Positions 29,500 through 35,676 of a stretch of DNA of 35,676 nt are shown one piece after another; position 1 is the stretch's first letter, and each line of letters starts with the position of its first letter. The notes beneath the pieces are model-generated. The model saw only the letters and a program-made list of their open reading frames with translations. It was not told the origin of the DNA and did not search any database. The DNA is from Candidatus Anaerofilum excrementigallinarum (GTDB taxonomy: Bacteria > Bacillota > Clostridia > Oscillospirales > Ruminococcaceae): positions 1-35,676 of the forward strand of contig DXDW01000128.1 in NCBI GenBank assembly GCA_019115305.1, given 5' to 3'. A program made the position numbers and the translations under genes.

Positions 29500-30812
29500 T
29501 CGACAAAAACTATGTTCCCCCCAAATTCACCAAGGAGATGAAATCCAACTATAAGATCCTCATCCCCAACATGGCTCCCCTGCATTTTTCCCTGCTGCAG
29601 AGCATTCTGCAGGACGAGGGCTACAATGTGGAGGTGCTCCAGGACGACGGCCCCGGCATTGCCCAGGAGGGCCTGAAATACGTCCACAACGACACCTGCT
29701 ACCCCGCCCTGCTGGTCATCGGCCAGTTCATCACGGCCCTGAAAAGCGGCCGCTACGACCTGGACCACACCGCCCTGCTCATCACCCAGACCGGCGGCGG
29801 CTGCCGCGCCTCCAACTACATCCACCTGCTGCGCAAGGCCCTCTACAAGGCGGGCATGGGCCAGGTGCCTGTGGCCAGCCTGAACTTCAGCGGTCTGGAA
29901 AAAGACAGCGGTTTTTCCCTGACTTTGCCCCTGCTGCACAAGGTGCTGGCGGCGGTGCTGTACGGCGACATGCTCATGTGTCTGCGCAACCAGACTGCCC
30001 CCTATGTGGTGCAGCCCGGCGCCGCCGACGCCCTGACCAAAACCTGGATCGACCGGCTCAACGGCCAGTTCCACCAGGGCCAGGGCGTTTCCCGCAAGCA
30101 GCGGAAAGACAACTTTGAAGCCATCGCTGCCGACTTTGCGGCTCTGGAGCTCAACCGGGTGCCTCGGGTCAAGGTGGGCGTGGTCGGCGAGATCTACGTC
30201 AAATACTCCCCCCTGGGCAACAACCATCTGGAGGAATTTCTGGCCTCCGAGGGCTGCGAGGTCAACCTGCCGGGCCTGCTGGGCTTTGTGCAGTACTGCG
30301 TGGCCAACACCAGCGAAACGGTGCGCCTTTACGGCGGCAGCCCCATTGAGGCCTGGGCGGCCGACGCCATCCTGAAATACCTGGACGGCGCCGAGCAGCA
30401 GTTTGGCGATGCCATCCGCCGCCATGGTCTGCGGGCTCCCACCCCCTTCCTGGAGATGAAAAAGCTGGCCGCCGGCATCATCAGCTACGGCAACAAGATG
30501 GGCGAAGGCTGGCTGCTCACCGCCGAGATGGCCGAGCTGATCACCACCGGCTTTGAAAATATCGTCTGCACCCAGCCCTTTGGTTGTCTGCCCAACCACA
30601 TTTCGGGCAAAGGTATGATCAACAAGCTGCGGGCCATCTATCCCCAGGCCAACATCACCCCCATCGACTACGACCCCAGCGCCACCCGGGTAAACCAGGA
30701 AAACCGCATCAAACTGATGTTGGCGGTAGCCCGGGAACGGCTGGACAACCGGGAGCAGGCCCCCGCGGCCCATTCCTTCACCCAGCCGCCCCACGCCGAC
30801 ATCCACGCCTAA
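29496..30812 (+). CDS. 2-hydroxyacyl-CoA dehydratase subunit-like protein
   Basis: GTG start overlapping the upstream stop (GTGA); NDTCYPALLVIGQFITAL, TQTGGGCRASNYIHLLRKAL, CTQPFGCLPNHISGKGMINKLRAIYP. Confidence 0.88.
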   Translation: MIDKNYVPPKFTKEMKSNYKILIPNMAPLHFSLLQSILQDEGYNVEVLQDDGPGIAQEGLKYVHNDTCYPALLVIGQFITALKSGRYDLDHTALLITQTGGGCRASNYIHLLRKALYKAGMGQVPVASLNFSGLEKDSGFSLTLPLLHKVLAAVLYGDMLMCLRNQTAPYVVQPGAADALTKTWIDRLNGQFHQGQGVSRKQRKDNFEAIAADFAALELNRVPRVKVGVVGEIYVKYSPLGNNHLEEFLASEGCEVNLPGLLGFVQYCVANTSETVRLYGGSPIEAWAADAILKYLDGAEQQFGDAIRRHGLRAPTPFLEMKKLAAGIISYGNKMGEGWLLTAEMAELITTGFENIVCTQPFGCLPNHISGKGMINKLRAIYPQANITPIDYDPSATRVNQENRIKLMLAVARERLDNREQAPAAHSFTQPPHADIHA

Positions 30813-30872
30813 AAGCCGGGCGGGGTTCTGCCTTTGGGCCGATTCCCGCCCTTCCTTAAAAGGAGCCATTCC

Positions 30873-31292
30873 ATGAGCCTGTTTCTTGCTCTGGGGCTGA
30901 TCGCCCTCACTTTGGTGGTAGCCTATCAGGTAAACAAAAAGCAGATCGAACGCCGGCGGTCCCAGGCAGGCAACGCCCTCCAGGCCGAATACCGCACCGA
31001 TCTGCCCATCGACGACTGCATGGACCTGCTGCGCAATCCCACCGGAGACGAGATCTTCGCCTACACCTGCACCCGCCAGCGGGACGGCAGCTTCCTGCTG
31101 CATTTCACTTTGCACAATCCCACCGGCCAGCCTCTGGACACAGTGTATACCCTGCGGCTGGACCCCGGGCGGCAGACCGTCATTACCCTGGATTTTGTGC
31201 GGGAGACCTTCGGCAACCCCGAACCGGTGTTCAAAGGGGATCTGCTGGACACCTTTATCTGCCAGAAGCTGTCCGCCACCCGGCAGATGTGA
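30873..31292 (+). CDS. Hypothetical single-TM protein
   Basis: 139 aa with an N-terminal TM and a good RBS (aaaaggag). No recognised family. Confidence 0.65.
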   Translation: MSLFLALGLIALTLVVAYQVNKKQIERRRSQAGNALQAEYRTDLPIDDCMDLLRNPTGDEIFAYTCTRQRDGSFLLHFTLHNPTGQPLDTVYTLRLDPGRQTVITLDFVRETFGNPEPVFKGDLLDTFICQKLSATRQM

Positions 31293-31372
31293 TCTGTTTT
31301 TCAAATTTTGCTTTTCTTTTTGCCCTCTATTTGGTATAATAAAAAAGTACCCGCCGGCTGCGCCGGCGATAC

Positions 31373-31449
31373 GGGCCATTAGCTCAGTTGGTTAGAGCTG
31401 GCGGCTCATAACCGCTTGGTCCCGGGTTCAAGTCCTGGATGGCCCACCA
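31373..31449 (+). tRNA. tRNA with CAT anticodon (elongator Met or lysidine-modified Ile2; not resolved)
   Basis: GGGCCAT/ATGGCCC acceptor; anticodon arm GGCGG-CTCATAA-CCGCT; GGTTCAAGTCC; CCA encoded; TGGTATAAT upstream at 31332-31340. Confidence 0.9.
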
Positions 31450-31482
31450 AAGGAAAGACGAACACTCGTCTTTCCTTTTTTG
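31449..31482 (+). terminator. Intrinsic terminator after the tRNA
   Basis: aaaggaaagacga-acac-tcgtctttcctttttt. Confidence 0.9.
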
Positions 31483-31550
31483 TTGCGCTTTTTTGCCTTT
31501 GCCTTATCCGTACAGGGCGGTTTTCCCGCTCCAAGTGAATCGCCTGTCCG

Positions 31551-31581
31551 GCCCCCAGCGCGTTCGCCCGGGGGCTTTTTT
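31551..31581 (+). terminator. Orphan terminator-like hairpin
   Basis: gcccccagcgcgttcgcccgggggcttttttg, with no recognised gene between it and the preceding tRNA terminator. Confidence 0.55.
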
Positions 31582-31681
31582 GTATAATCCTTTCCTGTTG
31601 CAGCCTGTTACTAAGCGCCTCAAAAGGATCTTTGACAAGCAGTATTAGGGTCTTTGCAGTCTTGCTTTTTACCGGGCAAAA

Positions 31682-31722
31682 CAAAACCCTCCCGCCGGCT
31701 TTGCAGCCAGCGGGAGGGCCCG
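31682..31722 (-). terminator. Terminator of the surface-fibre locus
   Basis: ccctcccgc...gcgggaggg with a T-rich tract on the minus strand (ttttgttttgc). Confidence 0.75.
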
Positions 31723-31751
31723 CGAATCTTTACAGAGAAGCTATGTAGTTG

Positions 31752-32726
31752 TTATTCCTGGGTGCCGCCGCTCTTTTTCTTGCGGGTGACAAGCCAGGCA
31801 ATCAAACCGGCGATCACTGCCACGCCAGCTACGCCGCCGACCACAGCGCCCACATTCATGCCTTCACCGGCAGACTGGGGAGTCTCGTTCTCATCGATGT
31901 CCTCGCCCTCGTCGCCTTCGTCGGTGCCGGGAGCCAGAGGGGTCTCGCCCTCGTCGATGTCTTCGCCTTCATCGGTACCGGGAGTCAGCGGAGTCTCGCC
32001 TTCGTCGATCTCCTCGCCGCCCTCATCAGGGCCTACTACCACCGCGCCGCCGCCGGGCACAGCCACGTCATCATACTCGATCACGGTGCCGCCGGGCAGG
32101 TACTCGGTCACATTGTTGGTGTGAATCACCGGGGTGTAGTAGAAAATGATCTCGTTTTCACCAGCCGTGATGGTCACGGTCTGGGCGCCGCCCACAGCAT
32201 TGTATTCGGTGACAGCCACAGGATACAGGGTAAGCTGGCTGTTCAGGTTGGCCACGCCGCGCAGGGCGGGAGCCACTTCTTCACCGGTTTCCTGGTCCAG
32301 GTAACGCACCACATAGCTGCCTTCCTGGCCCTGCTGCAGCAAAGAGTACTGGGCCACGCCGCTGCCGTCGGCGGTAATGGAGGTGACACCCTCCAGACCG
32401 CTGGCCACGTTATTCACATAGTAACGGTCATCCGACAGCTGAATGTCGCTCATCTGGGGCACCACAGTACCCAGTTCGGTGCCGGATTCCACCATCACCG
32501 CCACGCCGCCGGCCTCGGTGGTCTTCACATTTTCGGCACCCAGGGTTTCGGTCAGACGGGTGGTATAGCTTTCAGCAAAGGTGCCGTGCTCACCGGGATA
32601 AAACACCACAATGTAGTTGTTTTTCTCCTCTTCGCCGTCCGCTGCAAAGGCAGGTACTGCCATCAGGCTCATCGCCATACACAGAGCCGCAGCCACTGCG
32701 CACAGCCGTTTGATGGTTCCTTTCAT
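31752..32726 (-). CDS. Secreted surface protein with MucBP-like segment, acidic repeat stalk and C-terminal TM/KKK anchor
   Basis: Signal peptide MKGTIKRLCAVAAALCMAMSLMAVPAFAA; VVRYLDQETGEEVAP; DEGEDIDEGETPLAPGT repeats; GAVVGGVAGVAVIAGLIAWLVTRKKK. Confidence 0.8.
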   Translation of the reverse strand: MKGTIKRLCAVAAALCMAMSLMAVPAFAADGEEEKNNYIVVFYPGEHGTFAESYTTRLTETLGAENVKTTEAGGVAVMVESGTELGTVVPQMSDIQLSDDRYYVNNVASGLEGVTSITADGSGVAQYSLLQQGQEGSYVVRYLDQETGEEVAPALRGVANLNSQLTLYPVAVTEYNAVGGAQTVTITAGENEIIFYYTPVIHTNNVTEYLPGGTVIEYDDVAVPGGGAVVVGPDEGGEEIDEGETPLTPGTDEGEDIDEGETPLAPGTDEGDEGEDIDENETPQSAGEGMNVGAVVGGVAGVAVIAGLIAWLVTRKKKSGGTQE

Positions 32727-32729
32727 GGC

Positions 32730-33461
32730 TCAGTCCTCCTTCTCTTTCTTCTTTTTCTTCCAGCTCAGGAAGACGAAGCCGCCGATGGCCACCACAGCCA
32801 CGCCGCCCAGAATCCACACCAGGCTGTTATCGCCGGTCTGTACATACCGGGTCTGGGTGACTACCTCGGGAGGCAGCTGCACCTGATTGACCACCGTTTC
32901 GGTGACAGGCTCCAGTTCCTCGGCAATAAACTGGAACTGGATGCTGCCCACGGCGTTCTGGTAATCGTTGTCCAGGCTGGTGCCGTCGGCCTGCAGCATC
33001 AGGGAAACGTCCACCGATTCCCCGGGCTCCAGAGTGGCCACCATCTGGTAGTTTTCACCATTGGTGCGGCCCAGGATGCTGTTCAGTTCTTCCAGCTCAC
33101 CGGTGCCGTCACCACCCAGCAGAGCGCCGGTGGCCTCGCCGGTGGCGGGATCAAAGCCGTACAGCACGCTGTCACCGCAGGTCAGGCTGACGGTATAGCC
33201 GGCGCCGGACGCGCCGTCCTGGGACAGGGTGTTCACCACGTTGGTGTCCATGTAAAAGTTGGCGATGTTTTTGCTGGTGTTGGTCAAAGTGATGGTATCG
33301 GTATAGGGAACGCCGGGCAGCATGCTGCCGAAAGCATCCATACCGCCGGTGCACTCCAGAGTCTCGCCGTTATACACCACGCTGCCATTCTCCGCTGCAA
33401 AGCAGTTGATGGACAGGGCCGCTGCCAGCGCCAAAGTCAGGCCGAATATTCTCTTTTTCAT
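32730..33461 (-). CDS. Secreted, membrane- or wall-anchored surface protein with degenerate QTGD motif
   Basis: Signal peptide MKKRIFGLTLALAAALSINCFA; C-terminal YVQTGDNSLVWILGGVAVVAIGGFVFLSWKKKKKEKE. Confidence 0.78.
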   Translation of the reverse strand: MKKRIFGLTLALAAALSINCFAAENGSVVYNGETLECTGGMDAFGSMLPGVPYTDTITLTNTSKNIANFYMDTNVVNTLSQDGASGAGYTVSLTCGDSVLYGFDPATGEATGALLGGDGTGELEELNSILGRTNGENYQMVATLEPGESVDVSLMLQADGTSLDNDYQNAVGSIQFQFIAEELEPVTETVVNQVQLPPEVVTQTRYVQTGDNSLVWILGGVAVVAIGGFVFLSWKKKKKEKED

Positions 33462-33489
33462 GCTTTTTCACCTGTCTTTCTGTCGCTGC

Positions 33490-34167
33490 TTACTGGCGAA
33501 CGCTGGCAATATTGCCGTTTTCGTCCAGTTCTACCTGCACGCCCCAGCTGGCCTTGATGCCCGCCGCGTTCACTTCGTTGTAGTCGGCGCCTGCAAACTG
33601 TACGCCCTCGGCCACGGCCTCCAGCACGATGGCCTTGTCGGCGTATGCATTGCTCAGGTCGGCGGCAATATCAAAGCTTTCCAGCAGACCGGCGGTAGCA
33701 GTGCCGGCATCCACCGGAGAGGTGCAGTAGAACACCTGGGTCTCATCGCTGTCCTCATCGCTAAACAGGGCAGCCAGGCTTTTCGCCTCCAGCCAGCCCT
33801 CAGCGTTGGGGTTCAGGGTGATCTTACCGGCGTCCAGATCCTCCAGCTTTTCGCCGGTTTCCTTGTCCGCCCAATATTTACGCACGGTAACGCGGATATA
33901 ACTGTCCACGCTGCCGGTATTTTTCACACTGTAATTGTCGGTGACCGCCACATCTTCGTCGCCGGGCATAACCACACCGTCGAACACGGCGTCCACCTCT
34001 TCGGTATCTCCGTTATCGGAATTGAATGCAATTGTCAGATTCGGGGCCTGCAGCGGTGCGGTAACAGGTGCATTGCCGCTGGCCTGCCCTGCCGCCAGAG
34101 AGCCTCCGGCCGCCGCGGCTGCCAGCAGTACCACCGCTGCCCCCATCAGCAAAAATCTTTTTTTCAC
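33490..34167 (-). CDS. TasA/camelysin-like secreted protein
   Basis: GTG start (VKKRFLLMGAAVVLLAAAAAGGSLAA). DGVVMPGDEDVAVTDNYSVKNTGSVDSYIRVTVRKYW...FYCTSPVDAGTATAGLLESF...EAVAEGVQFAG resembles the TasA/CalY domain. Confidence 0.7.
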   Translation of the reverse strand: MKKRFLLMGAAVVLLAAAAAGGSLAAGQASGNAPVTAPLQAPNLTIAFNSDNGDTEEVDAVFDGVVMPGDEDVAVTDNYSVKNTGSVDSYIRVTVRKYWADKETGEKLEDLDAGKITLNPNAEGWLEAKSLAALFSDEDSDETQVFYCTSPVDAGTATAGLLESFDIAADLSNAYADKAIVLEAVAEGVQFAGADYNEVNAAGIKASWGVQVELDENGNIASVRQ

Positions 34168-34180
34168 GTGAAACTCTCCC

Positions 34181-34705
34181 TTATGCTTTCTTTGCGGGAT
34201 CTTGCCGCGCCGTATTGCCGCGTTTGGATTTCCCTCGGTCTGCAACTGTCCATAGAACAAGCGCCAGAGCAAATATTGCTGCGCAAATTGCGATCCCGCT
34301 CGGCTGTCGCAGAGCTGTCGCCATTCGTCCCCAATAAGGGATGCTGTATTCCACCCGGCCGATCACTCGGTCGTAACCCACTGGGTAGACATCCGCCTGG
34401 GCGTTTGCGTCGCCCTTTGTCACCAGCTCTTGGCTGGCTGTGTCGTTCTCCACCACCCGGTGAGTTTCCACCAGGCCTGTACGGGAGCTTAGTTTGTAGG
34501 TGATGATGTCGCCTGGCTCCAGCTGGGCCGGATCACAGGCCTTTACATAGATTGCACTGCCCACCGGCAAAACCGGCGTCATGCTTGTGGTGAGGATTTC
34601 AAAGATTTGGTATCCGAATAGTTTGGGAACGGTAAGGGGAAGGGCGGCGGCAACCAGCGCCAGCACCAGCACCGTTGCCACAGCGTTCAGTGCTTTTGCT
34701 TTCAT
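34181..34705 (-). CDS. SipW-like (ER-type) signal peptidase I
   Basis: FEILTTSMTPVLPVGSAIYVKACDPAQLEPGDIITYKLSS...LVETHRVVEND...LVTKGDANAQAD; N- and C-terminal TMs; Ser/His rather than Ser/Lys arrangement. Confidence 0.88.
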   Translation of the reverse strand: MKAKALNAVATVLVLALVAAALPLTVPKLFGYQIFEILTTSMTPVLPVGSAIYVKACDPAQLEPGDIITYKLSSRTGLVETHRVVENDTASQELVTKGDANAQADVYPVGYDRVIGRVEYSIPYWGRMATALRQPSGIAICAAIFALALVLWTVADRGKSKRGNTARQDPAKKA

Positions 34706-34771
34706 GCCGCCGCCCCTCTCAGATCTTACGAAAAATATTTACTGTGAAAACGTGCAAGCTTTGCCCAAAGC

Positions 34772-35419
34772 TCAGCCCACAAACAGCTTGTTCAGCTCAT
34801 CCACAGTGGTGTTGCCCAGCTCGGGAGCAGGCAGGTTCGCAGCCTGAACAGCAGCAGCAGCAACGTCGATGTTCAGCTCGGCTCCAACGTATTCATTGCC
34901 CCATTCGCCAGGAATGTTCAGGTAGCTGAACAGATAGGCGGTATTCTCAGCGCTGTTAGCGCTGATAGCATGGGGATAGTAGAACACCAGAGAACCTGCG
35001 CCGCCATCCGCACACAGCCAGCCGCGCTGCTCGCTGGCAGCAACGATCTGATCATACAGGGGCTGCATATCGGTCACCAGACCTTCGGGGTCACTTGTGT
35101 TGGTGATGAAAACCCGAATTGCTACATAGCAATCCTGCGAACCCTCCTGCACGGCTACCGCCACGTTTTTGCCGATCTGGTCGCCGGGCATCACGTCGCT
35201 GTAGTGATAGCCGCCCTTGTCGTTCTTTTCAAAGGTCCAAACTTCATTCTCATCCACCTTGAAGGCTTCGTCGATCAGCTCAACGTCCACATTGCCGGTG
35301 GTGAAAACATTGGTCTTGACATCGGTCTTATCGGTGAAGTAGGCCAGAGTAGCGCCCACACCGATCACCGCAACCAGAGCCAGGCTGGCAGCAGCGGTGA
35401 GAAGATTTTTCTTTTTCAT
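34772..35419 (-). CDS. TasA-like protein with SipW-dependent-type signal peptide
   Basis: MKKKNLLTAAASLALVAVIGVGATLAYFTDKTDVKTNVFTTGNVDVEL matches the SipW-dependent signal pattern; SDVMPGDQIGKNVAV; C-terminal LNIDVAAAAVQAANL. Confidence 0.85.
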   Translation of the reverse strand: MKKKNLLTAAASLALVAVIGVGATLAYFTDKTDVKTNVFTTGNVDVELIDEAFKVDENEVWTFEKNDKGGYHYSDVMPGDQIGKNVAVAVQEGSQDCYVAIRVFITNTSDPEGLVTDMQPLYDQIVAASEQRGWLCADGGAGSLVFYYPHAISANSAENTAYLFSYLNIPGEWGNEYVGAELNIDVAAAAVQAANLPAPELGNTTVDELNKLFVG

Positions 35420-35464
35420 GCTATGTACCTCATTCGATCAAAAGGATTTTCCGGTTTAGAGAAA

Positions 35465-35676
35465 TTAGTCAGCTTTCCTGCCCTGGAAGAAGTTATCGGC
35501 GCTACCAGCTTCAGTCACACCGGCCTCATAAGCGGCTTTGGCATCGGCAAAGTTGGCAGTCTGGATAGCAGCAACCTCAATAGTAATGTCCTGCAACTGA
35601 GTAGATGCCATCGCCTCTTCCGCGATATCTGCAACCTGCACCTTAGTAAATACATTGCCCAAAGAACCTTCGAATT
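35465..35676 (-). CDS. Second TasA-like protein, C-terminal part only (runs off the window)
   Basis: SLGNVFTKVQVADIAEEAMASTQLQDITIEVAAIQTANFADAKAAYEAG shares the I-x-VAA-x-Q-x-AN C-terminal pattern with the neighbouring TasA-like protein. Confidence 0.65.
   Translation of the reverse strand, partial: FEGSLGNVFTKVQVADIAEEAMASTQLQDITIEVAAIQTANFADAKAAYEAGVTEAGSADNFFQGRKAD

Noticed and set aside
31406-31684. ORF ending GHPGLEPGTKRL
   Set aside because: Antisense translation of the CAT-anticodon tRNA, a well-known artefact.

Overview
This is a GC-rich Firmicutes chromosome segment, most like a gut Ruminococcaceae/Oscillospiraceae genome (inferred from gene content and style). From left to right it contains: an mglBAC-type sugar ABC importer (minus strand); a remnant of a DUF5107/TPR-like gene; a large MacB-like ABC transporter with an internal ~64-65 aa extracellular repeat; a truncated SDR oxidoreductase abutting a truncated OmpR-type response regulator, followed by an intact histidine kinase; a WYL-domain regulator divergent from a nucleoid-associated (NdpA/NA37-like) protein; a ~105 bp tandem repeat array; a Gfo/Idh/MocA oxidoreductase; a TetR regulator with an ABC exporter; metA and an O-acetylhomoserine sulfhydrylase; an ABC-F ATPase; proC; a zinc-ribbon protein and a DUF2085 protein; tRNA-Val(CAC); an alkaline phosphatase lipoprotein; a YibE/F protein; a two-ORF 2-hydroxyacyl-CoA dehydratase/activase-like pair; a tRNA with a CAT anticodon; and a minus-strand surface-fibre locus that runs off the right edge. 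That locus has a SipW-like signal peptidase, TasA/camelysin-like secreted proteins and two C-terminal TM/anchor proteins. It is the best candidate for an incompletely described system. Other items worth checking are a PhoP-box-like 11-bp-phased repeat upstream of the phosphatase, divergent promoters that appear to share one -35 hexamer, the SDR/response-regulator breakpoint, and the terminator-bearing 105 bp repeats. All assignments come from reading the sequence; no database search was run.
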